Notes under the pieces: model-generated
Database searches by the model: none
What the model saw: only the letters and a program-made list of their open reading frames with translations
What the model was told of the DNA's origin: nothing
Shown: piece by piece, positions 35,703 through 47,948 of the stretch
How positions within the stretch are numbered: position 1 is the stretch's first letter
How the letters are laid out: every line of letters begins with the position of its first letter
Program-made: the position numbers and the translations under genes
Source of the DNA: Pohlia nutans
Lineage: Eukaryota; Streptophyta; Bryopsida; Bryales; Mniaceae
NCBI GenBank assembly: GCA_022496805.1
Contig: CM040088.1
Coordinates: 4,650,001 to 4,714,000, forward strand
Direction of reading: 5' to 3'
Length of the DNA: 64,000 bases

Positions 35703-37222
35703 AGGTCAGAGCAACCCTCTCATGGTTGGTGGGTTCCAAAATGAGCTCAAAAATGATGTTTTTAGCAAAAAAATAAAAAAATCATCCCCCTCCAAAATTT
35801 TCTAATTCATTTATTAGAGTTGTGTACTTTTTAAAATAGTCAATATTAAGTGAGATATACACGTCAAAAAAATTGCATATCCTAAAGTCAACTAAACTTT
35901 GAATATGCATAATTCCATGAGGTTTTGTCTAATCATGTTATTTTTTTCAAATTGTGTCAAATGAATATTTCTTTGTCTTGGTCTTTTAAATTTCTAAATT
36001 TAGTTCATCTCGTCATCCAAATTGAGGAAGAATCAAAAAGTGATCTTAGGAGCACTTTTTGATGACCCACTTTATAGCAATGAAAAAAATTGCTAATTTG
36101 AATAATCAAGGTAATAAATTACATATTTTCCTTCGTTTTGGTGTAAACTATAACGTACCAAAAAAAGTCTCAAAAGAACAAAAGGAAAAATGTGAAAATG
36201 ACCATCAAAAAATGAGAAAATTTGCATGTGTGCAACCACTCTCCCTTACAATACTCTATCACTCTGCCTTGCAGTACTCTCTTTTGCCCGAAGTATTATC
36301 AAGCACCAAATCCGTCAAGCGCAGCCGGTCAGGCCTTCTCCGCCAACTCAGATATCCATGCCCATTGGATCACTACGTTCGATTGAAGCGACTAGATCCA
36401 GTTTGCTCATTTGCCGGCGACAGAGCTAGTGTGGCAATTTGCGCCTTAGTAACGCGGCTATGTAACCTACTTGAAACAACCACTTCCAATCTTTGTGTTG
36501 TTTTCAACCTTTTAGTTGTTTTCATCCTTTTACTCAATGGTTTTTCAGCACAAAAGTGTCATAAAATTATTGCAAAAATTATTGTTTTTTGGACACTCTA
36601 TTGTCATAAAAGGGTTTTTAACCTAATATGTCAAAAAGAGTATTGGAAAAAACTGTCAGAAAAAACTGTCAAAATCTTCCAAATGAATTTATTTTTGAAG
36701 GATAGCTAATGTTGGGTAGTTTGCCACAAATCATGGTGTTCAAATTCCCAACCATGTGGTTATAGGTCAAGATTCTTAGTTTGTAGTAAAACTAAATTTT
36801 GTATGTGTATAATAATTTTTTTTGTACTTTAGGCAAGGTGGGATGTTCATACATCTTCTTTTCTAGCGTTGATCCTCTTTTTTAGAAGTGTTGAATCCTT
36901 CAAAAGATTCTTTGTTGGTAATTTGTTCTAGAAACACAAAAAAAAACCAAATTTGACCCAAGTCACTTCATAATTTTTGGACCTTGGTGTAATGAATTAC
37001 ATATTTTCAAAATCACCTACAAGTTTCTCCAAAATTTCTTTTCACTCTTTTCAACACTCATTTTGACACTTTTTTGACATTTTATTGAACACTCTTCTTG
37101 ACATTCTCTTTGATACTTTTTGACATTACAATGTCCAAAAAGATTTTGATATTTCTTTTGACACTTTAATGTCAAAAACATTATTGAAAAAAGGTTGTAA
37201 TGGCCACTTCAAGTTATTGACA
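35703..37222. other. Intergenic; one long frame of doubtful status
   Basis: A 216-codon frame at 36059-36709 crosses a GC-richer patch (36230-36470) in otherwise AT-rich DNA. I see no domain, and lysine/phenylalanine-rich ends suggest chance. Region 37030-37190 repeats ttgacacttttttgacatt-like words. Confidence 0.4.
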
Positions 37223-37806
37223 TTAACTCCTAAATGCCTACAGCCCTCTCCACATTTGGAGAATTGCAAAGATGCATTATAAAATGCGACTAAGAGGGAT
37301 ATTTTGAACTTGATGTATGAATAAAAGTTGTACATTATGAATTTTAGATTCTATCCGTGTGATTAAATTTGTGATTGCGATCACCAATATTTTTGTATAA
37401 AATTTAAAAAGTAAAATACAAAATTCTTTTGTAATTTGATTACAAACAAGATATTGACAATTTGTGGATGAATTTGTTGTGACAGCAGGGTTGAACGTAA
37501 TATTCTAAGTGTAGTGATTTTTGGAGATTTTTTGGTTGCTTAATTTTATGAGTTGATTTTTCAAGAGCACCGTTTTTATTCGTCTTGAACTAAGATCTTA
37601 GAATTTTTTGGTAGAAATGTGTGACATGAAATGAGCCATATAATTTTCACAAATCATCACCTTTTTAATCGGATCACATAAAAGCTATCTTGCCATAAAA
37701 TTTTGTAGTATTTTTTTTACTTGCAAAAAGTGCATGACAGATGAGAAAACGAATTTCAATTCTGTACATCAGGCCAAAAACACCTGGTTAGGCAGTTAGC
37801 GGTTAA
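37223..37806 (-). mobile_element. TTAA element, family A copy 5
   Basis: 584 bp; left TTAACTCCTAAATGCC, right inverse of TTAACCGCTAACTGCC. Hairpin CAGGTG-TTTTT-GGCCTG (minus strand) at 37770-37786 with four Watson-Crick pairs and one G-T pair. Confidence 0.9.
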
Positions 37807-38108
37807 AGTGTAATAACAAATGTTGAAAAAAATGTCCAAAAAAGATATCAAAAACATAGTAGTCAAGCAATATGTCCTCTCCTAAGCCCACATACGTTCC
37901 TAGCCATTTCATTCAGGCTTCAACTTCCAATACTGGTACTTTTACTTTTACTTTTACTTTATATTTCAATAAAGTAAAACGCTTCTTCCTCTGATATAAA
38001 AAGCCTGATAATAAGGTTACCTATAAATTGGCAAAATTATATTGTAGTATATTCAGTATTTTCAATAACACATACTATATTCTGCAGTTATTCTAATTTT
38101 AGCGCTAG

Positions 38109-38675
38109 GTGAATGTAATTGGAAAAAACTACGGTGTAGACATGGACCCAAAAAACATCAAGACATGTACGCATTCGCAGTGGGGTTGGAAAAGTGGTTG
38201 TGCCAAATGTTTGAATAACAAACGTCTTGAGAATCATCATCAAGAAGTGGAGTTTTTTGACCTCAGAAAACTATTGCATCAATTCGAACCTGATGAACCA
38301 AACCTGAACCAAGTCCCAAAAACACAACATCATCATCAAGAAGAAATGAATTATTACTTGGACTTTTCGGACCTCAGAAAACTATTACATCGATTTGATC
38401 CTGACGAACCCGCAAATAATGATATTAAAGCTGAGTCTCAAAGAGGGATAGGAGTTCGTTCTCTGCATAAAAGTAGGAAGGAAGTATGGATGCAAAGAGT
38501 GTATCCACAAGAAGAAAACCCATGTGACTACTCAGTGTGTTTGGATCTTCGAAACTCTGAAATTGAAGACCTTGAAAATGAAAATTTGGAAATTGAAACT
38601 GATATTATTACCAAGAGAAATCGTGAAATGTTTGACAGTATGACTAATTGGCCAGGATTTTTTAGGCCACTCTGA
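38109..38675 (+). CDS. Unidentified exon-like frame with an internal duplication
   Basis: An open frame of 188 codons plus stop, preceded directly by an acceptor-like AG (gcgctag|gtgaatg) and a T-rich tract, so it reads like a last exon; the first in-frame ATG is at 38142. The protein is hydrophilic. A segment of about 35 residues is duplicated in tandem: DLRKLLHQFEPDEP and DLRKLLHRFDPDEP, each preceded by a histidine-rich HHQE stretch. The start has CTHSQWGWKSGCAKC, a possible zinc-binding cluster, and the C-terminus is acidic then TNWPGFFRPL. I do not recognise the family. No partner exon was found within 1 kb upstream, where a TTAA element lies at 37223-37806. Confidence 0.55.
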   Translation: MNVIGKNYGVDMDPKNIKTCTHSQWGWKSGCAKCLNNKRLENHHQEVEFFDLRKLLHQFEPDEPNLNQVPKTQHHHQEEMNYYLDFSDLRKLLHRFDPDEPANNDIKAESQRGIGVRSLHKSRKEVWMQRVYPQEENPCDYSVCLDLRNSEIEDLENENLEIETDIITKRNREMFDSMTNWPGFFRPL

Positions 38676-39077
38676 CGTGGATGTGATATATTAGCCATTG
38701 GGATGGAATAAGTAGATGATACCGTAATACCATAGTTGGGTCGCCAAAAAATAATTAAAAAATAAAAAACGTAAAAAATCGGAAATTATGAGGATAAAAA
38801 GAAAAAATAGAATAAACTATTTAAAGCTATATTTTGCTATTTCTAAGCTATTTTGGGCCATTTTTAATCATCTTTTGCTCAAAAACAAAAACCAAGAAAT
38901 TCATTTTTTTGAGGAACAAACCTTATTTTTTCAAAAAATATTAAATATTCGTTCGTGGGGTGGCAACCCAGCTATGGTACTATGATAGTTTGAAAATTGC
39001 ACATGTAAGGGATTGTGTTAAATTTAATAAAATCGAATGTATTTGGCAGTAATATTGCACGTGCCAATTGTATATAT
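38676..39077. other. AT-rich 3' flank of the unidentified exon
   Basis: No element or gene seen. Confidence 0.45.
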
Positions 39078-39302
39078 TTAACCCATAAAGGACCACGAAG
39101 CCTGAATTCGTCTTCATGTTTTTTTAGCAGTTAGGTTTTATGTGATGCTCAAATTTATTTATTTTTTGACCAACACATGCAATGTCCTTCACTAATTCCA
39201 ATGATATAAAATTTGCTTCCATTTTAATTATATTTTAAAAAGATATTACCAATAGAGTTTGTCATTTCAAAACCATGAATCCTTGGTCTTTTAAAGGGTA
39301 AC
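39078..39302 (+). mobile_element. TTAA element, family B copy 5
   Basis: About 225 bp; left TTAACCCATAAAGGACCACG; right end is decayed (GGGTAA, one T missing). Matches other copies in the interior (gaccaacacatgcaatgtcc). Confidence 0.82.
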
Positions 39303-39554
39303 CCTTCAAGGTCCAAAGTGGTTAAAGTGGAACTCTGGCGAGATTTTGTACAAGCTTTACTAATCTTGTTTATTTTTAATTACTCTTTTAATTTTAAGGG
39401 TAGCTCCTATAGGCTATGTTCTATATGGAAATTTTTGTTTAGTGAAATTCTAATAAGTATTGCCAGATTAATGAAAATTTTAAGTGCTTTTGAATTCTAT
39501 TGGCAATTTGTTTTTATTTTTTTAAATTAGTTTTAATTAATTTTTTAATCTTAT

Positions 39555-40324
39555 TTAACTCGTAACTACCTAGAGGTTTTGGGCAATACCTATATGTATT
39601 ATAAAACGAGGCTTCTTTAACTTTTTGAACTTCAACTCTAAAGAGTATATGTAAGCAACCTATTTTGAAGACATCCATATAGTTGAATTTGAAATTAAAT
39701 GCCTATATATTTTTCTAAATGAATTTACAAGATTTTTTTCTGAAAATTCACTAAAATTGCAATTTTAACACTCTCGTCTTGTAACTTATTATAAGTAGTT
39801 GAAATCATTAGTTTGACAGAGATGTCTTGAGATCTCTTTGTAAGCAATCAAAAGATAATTTTATAAGTTGAAAATATTGCACATTATGCAAAAGATGATT
39901 CAATGTTGTACATTATGCACTTTTGGCCAATCATTCCAAAATTCATAAGATATTGAGTATTTTATTTATTTTTCATATAATTCTAACAATAATCTATTTT
40001 TAAATCAAATTTAAACATATTTCAACAATACCAATTAATTTAGTTGTACAAATGTCATGGAAAAGTCATTATGTACAGCTTTCATTTCTATATTAGCCTC
40101 AAATAATGGATTAAGTGCGCACTTAGCATCTCAAAACTTTGAAATATCTTTTGTCAAAATGGAAGCTCACATGGAATGAAAGGATCTAGTATATTCAATT
40201 TTGATTTTTTTCCTTATCTGATTTCACTTACGCAAAGAAAACTATTCAAAAAATTCATGTAAAAAAACCACACTGCAAAAACCTTGTCATCCAAAATTTG
40301 AATGGTTAGGCAATTAAGGGTTAA
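39555..40324 (-). mobile_element. TTAA element, family H
   Basis: 770 bp; left TTAACTCGTAACTACC, right inverse of TTAACCCTTAATTGCC. Hairpin CATTCA-AATTT-TGGATG (minus strand) at 40288-40304, 16 nt inside TTAA. Single copy in the window. Confidence 0.82.
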
Positions 40325-40751
40325 AGTAGTTATGTATATAATTGTAGGTGGAGGTATGGTTGACAAAAAAATATTAAAACAAATAAATGTCAAAAAAAAA
40401 TTGAGTAATTATTTTTCTGGTTTTTATGGTGAAAAGATAATATTGAAGAATGTTGAGGAATCTTCTATTTTCCAAACCTTGTTTTTTCCAAAAAAAATAA
40501 AATTGGCACCAAAGTGCCAAATTTCCCCTCCACCTATGGTATACAAGAAATGATTTGATTTATTCTAGTAGTAGTAAGAACTCCGGTCTTCTTTTGAAGC
40601 ATGCATGCATAAAGTGTTTATTCAACCTGATTTGTTTTATGATTATTACTAAGATAAAAAATGTGAAGAAATTTATTTCAAAAAATCTCTTAAAAAGGTT
40701 TGTTTTTAAACTCAATTTTCACAATTTTAAAAAACAAAAGTGCATGAGATG

Positions 40752-41698
40752 TTAACCCCTAAAGGCCCTTAAAAGCCAAAATGGCTTTTCGTTGTTTCGG
40801 GCAGCTTAGATGGAAGGTCTAAATTAAGAATTTTAGACTATAATTTGGCGTGGGCGTGGTCATACATACAAGGTGTGTGGGGTAAAAATTACAAAGTCAA
40901 ATTCGGATTTTATAATTTTTTTATTGAAATTTTTGGTTTCAAGCCCAACTGGGGCAGAAAAAAACTTTTTATTATAATCATTTTTTCAAATTTTCTTTTT
41001 GGAGACATGCTCTTCACCACAGTTAGGCTCAGAATTTGAAGTGACCCATGTTCATTATATTCTTGGCTTGACAAGGGCAGCCTCCAAAATAAAGAACAGC
41101 AACCTCCAAGGTTTTCTGTAATTTCACATCCATTTCTTTCGAAATTTGTCAAAATTTGAGATTTTGAAATTTTTTAAAAATGATTTCGCCTAAAATTTAT
41201 AAAATCATAGAGATACCTAATCACCGTTCATTTTTTCCAAAAATCAAATACAATTAATGTGATGCTTGTTTCACCAAATTGCTATTTTTATACCTACTTC
41301 CGGAAATTAATTTGGATGAAGGTTTGAAACGCGTAATGAGTCTCTAAAATTTTGCATGAGCGTACCCAACTTAGTTATCTACATGGAGAAAAATATGAGC
41401 AAAATGTTTGGAGTAACAATCTTCAAGTCCCCCTTTGCACTATGGAGACAATGCCTCCCAAGCAATGCCCCGAAAAACTTTTGCACAAACTTTGGATGTT
41501 ATGATCTTGCAAATGATAAACATCCAACGGTCAATTTTTGAAACAGTAGCTATGAATAGGCTTAGGTACAAGATCTTACGGTTGGAATTCTAAAAGAAGT
41601 AAAAAAACTTGGTTCACATCCCCGGGAGTACATAGAGGTAGAAAATCGCAGTTTTGAGGTTTCAAGCTCCCAAAAACACAAGGAAATTTAGGGGTTAA
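40752..41698 (+). mobile_element. TTAA element, family G
   Basis: 947 bp, the longest uninterrupted TTAA element here; ends TTAACCCCTAAAGGCCC and inverse TTAACCCCTAAATTTCC. Perfect hairpin AAAGCC-AAAAT-GGCTTT at 40772-40788, 16 nt inside TTAA. No transposase-like frame inside. Confidence 0.85.
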
Positions 41699-43825
41699 GG
41701 TGCTATCATTGGAATTGGCATGTTTCATTTCCATTCTAGTTTTTGTTAACAATTCATTTTTGCATTCATCTTGTACCTTCTTCATGCAATAGATTTTTGA
41801 AAAATAATCAAGACCTTTTTTTGTGAAATTGATTATATAGGTTTTCAACTCAATTTCTCAAACATAATATAAAGAGTTGTGGAACACATACAATTTTATT
41901 TTTTTAAATTTGAAAGGTAAAATTTCACCTTTGTGAATGACTAAGAACAAAACTTGTTTTTAAATTTCAAACCTTACGATGTTGCAATTAGTGAACCTTT
42001 TAAATTTAAAATTTAGAAAGACATACCTCAAAAAGTAACCAAAAGACCATATGCTTGGATATTATAAAATTAAAAAAAAACTTTTATTTTAGTATCGTTG
42101 TAATAGGGGCTTTCAAAAGAAAAGTTGACCAAATGCACTCTATAAAAATCTTAAGCAGTAGAGTACTGCACCGTCTATTGCTTGGTTGGCTTTTTACTAA
42201 TACAATAACTTTCCTCGGAACATAGAGTGAAAAATGGCACTTGCCATTATACGAGGGGATTTAATAGGAGCCAAACAAGTAAAACAAATTTAAAATGTGA
42301 AAACAAAGAGCAATCCAAGAGCATTGGAAAAATCTAGTAGGGGTACAAAATCTAGGGCTTAAGAATGTTATGTCAAAAGAACTTCAAGGTTAACCCTTGA
42401 AAGTCCAAAGGTTTGAAACCAAAATAAAGACGTGTTGTAAAATATTCCTTCAACAATTTTGATGAATTTTGATTTGATCAAAGAAGAACTTGCTTGGTCA
42501 ATACTCAGATGCAATTTGTTAAAGGCATGGTTATGGGAGGTGATTGTTTTGCATGCCTTTGATTCCATTTAGAATCTTCAGATAAATATTTTATGATAGT
42601 ATCGTATAAAAACTAAAGAAGTTTTATGGACTCTCTATACATAAAATTGTATTCAGTATCTTTTTCTTAAACATTATATACTATATTAAGGTACATCATG
42701 TCCAATTTTGTGGCACTTAAATAATATTATAAAATTAAGTGATTTTGAAAAATAATACATAAATCAAATTAATAAAATGACATATTTTGAATTTTATTTG
42801 AAAAAGTACAAAAACTCTATAACTAAGTTTCAAACTTCAATTGCAAGTTACTTTTAAAATTATAAAGTTTTATGATTATATATATAGAATTTATTTATAT
42901 TTTGAAACTATTTTTTTGTACTTTTAAGATTTATGTGTCTTCTTGTACTAATGATAATTTGATTTTGGTTTTAAATTGGACTGTATTTTTATTATAGTTG
43001 TGTAACAATGATTATAATTTTAAAATGATTGTAATTTTGAGTTCTTCTCACTAAATTATTATTTAAATAAATAAAATAAAATTCAACCATAACATCTTGT
43101 ATATAAAGGTCTTATATATCAACATGTTTTACTTCACAAATTTCAAGCATGTTGCAAATGAATGTTTCATTTGCAAAAATTTGGCGTCCCAAAAAGGAGG
43201 AAAACATGCATTTGAATTTTAATATCTTTAGCAATTTATTTTTGGAAAATTTGCTTCTTTCAACCATTCAAGAGGTATTTAATTTTACTAAGACTACCAA
43301 AAAAATTGAGAACAAAATATAAATTACAGCTATTTTTTCAATGGCTTATATACTGCAAAGTACCGTAGTCTATCCCCAGGAAGGGCAAAGAAATGCCTAC
43401 TAATTATTTTAATGTGTCCATGATTTTTGGCAGATTCGTAGGAAATTTTTGAAAAACGTGGACATTCTTTATGAGTAACATTGAAAGTTTTAGACGTTGT
43501 TGTAGAAAAACCGTTGCAAATCATTCATCCGTTGCAACTTACAACGGTTCGAGGCAAATCGTGAATTGTACTTCATGGTGTAATTTTTGAGATTCTAGGC
43601 AATGTAATTCCTAAATTTATGAGATTTTAGGAACAAGCCTCCTGTAATTTATGATTTTGATAGAATTTGGGGTAATATATTTTCTTTTACCTAACCTGGG
43701 GATAGACTACAGTAGTCATTTTTTGAAAAAGGTCTCTATTTTGTGATAAATTTATGATAATCCAATGAAGAAGCTTATGAATTGGAGTTTTAAAATAGGA
43801 ACTGCATATTATCACTATTCATAAC
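41699..43825. other. Intergenic with a lone TTAA-type end
   Basis: Very AT-rich. At 42390 TTAACCCTTGAAAGTCC followed by GGTTTGAAACC looks like one end of another TTAA element, but no partner was found. A short inverted pair (accgtagtctatccccagg / cctggggatagactac) brackets 43359-43713, marking a possible 355-bp MITE. No gene seen. Confidence 0.45.
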
Positions 43826-44399
43826 TTAACCCCTAAACATCCAACTGTCCAAAAAGTGGACGATGTACATAATCAAACACAGTTTTCTCATCCATCATTG
43901 ACTTTCTGGAATGTGGATTTTTTACTAAAGATTTTTTGGGAAGTTAGCTTCATGCATGTGTGATCCGATTAGAAAGGGGATGATTTGTGAAAATTTTATG
44001 CCTCATTTCATGTTGTAGTGGTTCACATAATATTTCAAAGATTTCAGTGTAAAAGTGCTCTTAAAAAAGTCAATTCATAAAATTAAGCAACCAAAAAATC
44101 TCCAAAAATCACTACACTTAGAGTATTACATTTCAACCAATCACAACAAATTTCATCCACAAATTGTTAATATCTTATCTGTAATCAACTTAGAAAAGAA
44201 TTTTGAAATTTAAGTTTCAAATTTTATACAAAATATTGGTGATAGCAAGCACAGATCTAATTGTATGGATAGAATGAAAAATTCATAATGTACAACTTTT
44301 ATTCACATATCAAGTTCAAAATATCCTTTTAGTTGCATTTTATAAGACATCTTTGAAATTCTTCAAATTTGGAGAGAGGTGAGGACATTTAGGGGTTAA
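43826..44399 (+). mobile_element. TTAA element, family A copy 6
   Basis: 574 bp; left TTAACCCCTAAACATCC, right inverse of TTAACCCCTAAATGTCC. Hairpin TGTCCA-AAAAG-TGGACG at 43846-43862 (one T-G pair, otherwise perfect). Confidence 0.92.
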
Positions 44400-44498
44400 T
44401 GTTGTTGTCATTCATACTTTCAAAATGAACAACCTTCAAATTGGTTCATTTAGTCATCTAAGGCAAAATATTTAAACTAGCACAAGCAACCATAACTA

Positions 44499-44855
44499 CA
44501 CTAAAATTGAGATTTAGTGCCTTGGGCACTATTTCTCAACACGGACACTATTTGACCTTTTTGGAGATATAGTGTCTGTGTAAAAAACATTTGATTGTAA
44601 AATTCTAAATGATAAAACTTCAAGTAAACCTTATGTATATAGTGTTCAATGACGAATGAAAACTTTATATAAACATGGCATGCTAGCTCATGTCACTCTC
44701 ATCACCTGAAAGGTAAATGGTACTCTCATTGAAAGTCTAAAATAAAAATAGAAAATATATTAAAAGCTTATGGTAGATTAAAATAATTTCCAAAGCATAT
44801 TCTAACAATTCAAAAATGCAGGGCATGACTTTTTCTTCCAATGGTGTATTTTGCT
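44499..44855. mobile_element. TA-flanked MITE, relative of 12339
   Basis: Starts CACTAAAATTGAGATTTAGTG after TA and shares interior blocks with the 12339 element (gcactatttctcaa, gagatatagtgtc, acatggcatgc). The right boundary is approximate (ccaatggtgtatttt). Confidence 0.6.
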
Positions 44856-45570
44856 ATCTTCGTTGATGCTTCTTAAATAATTTATTTCAACTTCTATAAA
44901 CATAGAATTGACTACATTTGCCCATTTAAACTTTAACATTTTTGAATCATTTTCATTATTTCTAAAATAAATTTATTTACAATTTAAGGTCAATGGCTCT
45001 ATTCTTCACATAATGGTTGCATGACATTTGATCTACATTATTTGACTTTGATTTGGTCCAAAATTATTAAAAATGCTATACTAACCCTAAAGTATAAACT
45101 CACACTCTCATGGATTCAAACATTCGAGTGTGTTTATTATTATTAATTTGATCTTTTTCATTAACAATTGAATGAGGACTATAATACACTTTATTTTACA
45201 TTATTCAATAAAATTTTGCAAAGTCATTGAGGTTGAAAATTTATATTGATAAAATTCCTAAAATTCCTGATTTTGATGTCCTTGTATATTACATTTTGAA
45301 ACAAAAATTCTATTTATTTTCTGAATTTACTAATAAAAAAATAAAAAAATGAGAGTAGGTCATGTTTTTCAATACATACATCCATTTATGTACTCATATT
45401 TTATACAGCCATCTTTAAGTTTCCATTTGATGTTATTTGAATTGCATGTTGTAATATACAATCGAGTTGACCTTTAACATGAACGTATAAGTACTTGTGT
45501 CACTCCCACTATTGCATCTTGTAGATTTTGAAACAAGACCCTCAATGAAAGATACTCTTCATTCATACTA

Positions 45571-45806
45571 CACTAAATAGTGCATTTAGGTTGCCTTACC
45601 CAAAAAGTTCCTCATGAGTCACCACTTGTACATGTGGAGACACATGGGTCCCTCTGAGTTTACTCTTGATGAAGATATTCTTCATGGCTTCATCTTTGTG
45701 GCTTCATCTATACATCTCTCAGTTTACTCTTGATGAAATATTTATATAGTGTGAAATGTCGAGAAATTACCCGCAATGAGGGGCAACCTAGATGCACTAT
45801 TTAATG
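45571..45806. mobile_element. TA-flanked MITE, CACTAAATAGTGCAT ends
   Basis: 236 bp, ends CACTAAATAGTGCATTTAGG and inverse CATTAAATAGTGCATCTAGG, flanked by TA on both sides. Interior contains tandem-like gtttactcttgatga(agat)att copies. Confidence 0.8.
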
Positions 45807-46359
45807 TAGATCAAATTTGATTCTTCATTCTCAATGGGAACTTGGATCTTGGAACTTTAAAACTTGGAACATTGAAACTCTGTAAATCCAAAAATGGTGG
45901 ACTAAATCTAAGCCTAAATTGTAAAATGATAGTGAAAAATGCAAAACATTATTTAGAGTCTACAGGTTTTTTCAAGGGTATATCTAGGGGGGCTAAATTC
46001 TTTTATTTTTTTCATTTTGAACATTTCATGGTTTTTTTTTATTTAAAAAAAATAAAAAATTGAAAACTGAGACATGCAACCTCGATTTTTCCTTGGAAGG
46101 CTCATTTGAAATAATTAGGAGACATCAACAAAAAAAGAATAGGGAAGAATAGGGGTGTCAGAGGGCAAGCTTCAAGTGAGACTCTCCTACGTGTAGTTTC
46201 CCGCAATCCACGTTCAGAATCGCGAAACTCTCTCCAAAACAGTTGTTTTCCTTTCACAAATTGGAATCGCAAGGTTTTGCTACCGCTAGTCACAAAACTC
46301 ATTGCAAAAGCTATTACAAAAAATCGCTTGAGTAAATACTTACACTCTGACAACTCGAA

Positions 46360-46590
46360 GAGCATCTCTACCTCACTAATTAACCTGACCACGCCAAAAC
46401 GTGTATGAGGGGCTTTTGATATCCCCTTTGGCCTTTGCCTGTGTTGATTCCCTACCCACACGCTGGCCCTTCGCTCGCCATCCATGCGATGAGATGGCTA
46501 TATTTAAAGGGTGCATTGGAATAGTGGGGACAACAATACCTCGCCAAACTATGCCGCGTGCCCCTTTAGAGTGGCATGGTGGAATTGCTC
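46360..46590. mobile_element. PIF/Harbinger-like MITE, GAGCATCTC ends
   Basis: 231 bp, ends GAGCATCTCTACC and inverse GAGCAATTCCACC, flanked by gaa / taa (imperfect duplication). Same terminal type as 13941. Confidence 0.65.
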
Positions 46591-46627
46591 TAATAGGAAC
46601 AACCTTTAGAGAAAAGGCCTAGGAAAC

Positions 46628-47912
46628 CTACGCCCTAACAAAAACCCCTTTGAAGGACCAAAACTCCTTTAGGAGAAGTATTTTTGAATGCATATCACTC
46701 ATCTCATAGATGTGACAAAGTTCATTCCATGTTTCTTTAGCAGAGTTACATTGAGTGATCTGATGGAGTGGCTCATCTAAGAGATAAAAGGCAATAGTAG
46801 AGAGGGCTATTTGATCACGTTCTAACCACTTAGTCATATTGCTATCAATAACAGTACCAACATTGACTCGGGTGCATTCACAATATAACGAGCCAACCCC
46901 GCCCAAATTTAACAACTCTTGATGAGTGCTTAGAAAATTATATCTTCAATTTATGTAGATATTAGAAAAATTTAAGGACATTTTGCGACATATTATGAAA
47001 ATTTTAGCACATTTTAGTCGTTATTAACGACTGGTTACGACCATATTTTAGTCGTTTTGGAGTACCAATAACTTCTCAAACATCATCAAACTTTAGTATA
47101 TTGTAGAATGACATATAATATATGTAGTTACTAATTTATATTGCATTATCAATTCAAATGATAAGATTATTGCTTAATAATCCGTTAAATTAATCACTGG
47201 TTACAGTTTCCTTGGCTCGTTATACTGTGAATGTATCCACTCCCCCTTCTCCACTTTCTCCTTGGACAATCCAATTGGTGTGTCACTTGCAGTGCTACTT
47301 GGCATTGGTTCTTCACCACTTACCAACTTCCACAACCCATCCCTCTTCAAGAGATAGATCATCCTCAATTTTCATGAATTGAATCCCTGACCACCAAATT
47401 TGTCCAAGAAACTAGTTCCACTGCTAGAACTAGCCATGCTAACTTGCATTCGTCAATGCAGATAACAACTTTGAGACTATGGGGGCCAATCCCAAGTTTA
47501 ACTGTGAATTCAAATCAAAGCCCAATTAAACTCTCTACTCTCTCCTCTAATTAACCTCGCTCTGATACCATGTTAAATTAAGAAAGATAATGTGCACAAA
47601 AGGTAAACAATGTTTATTATGTGACTTGCCACCCAACCATAGAAGTGAGATCTTGTCCAATAGACAATGTTATCTCCTTCACCCACCAAGCCACACTTAT
47701 AATTCTAGTACTATCTGTCTACATACTTAGAATATGTACAGACTAACTAGACTATTACTTTGGTGTTCTAACTAACTTGGAGTCATAGACTCTTGGTCTG
47801 TCAGTTCCCTCATAAGTAACTTAATTACCATATGAGTAACTTAGGCATAGACCCTTGGTCTATTAGTTCCCTCATGAGTAATTTAATTACCACATGAGTA
47901 ACTTAATTCCAA
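46628..47912 (-). mobile_element. Decayed Ty1/copia element: LTR, PBS and gag fragment
   Basis: Read on the minus strand: a 340-bp LTR (47912-47573) starting TGTTGGAATTAAG and ending TTTAACA, then the initiator-tRNA primer site TGGTATCAGAGC (47572-47561), then gag. The gag begins MASSSSGTS..F (ATG near 47439) but has a stop within 20 codons; after a MITE insertion it resumes with NVGTVIDSNMTKWLERDQIA and LHQITQCNSAKETWNEL, typical of the copia UBN2 gag domain. Homology ends near 46680; pol and the second LTR are missing. Confidence 0.85.
46875..47233. mobile_element. MITE inserted in the copia gag
   Basis: 359 bp with ends CATTCACAATATAACGAGCC and inverse CATTCACAGTATAACGAGCC. It splits the gag frame of the decayed copia. 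The centre has ttagtcgttattaacgactgg palindromes. No clear target duplication. Confidence 0.7.
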
Positions 47913-47948
47913 CAGTTTTTGGGTTTGTTTTTGGTTGTAGTTCCTCTA

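Noticed and set aside
36059..36709. 216-codon open frame on the + strand
   Set aside because: No domain, very AT-rich Lys/Phe-biased ends, no splice or homology clue; the frame spans a composition change, so chance is likely. Kept only as a remark in the intergenic entry.
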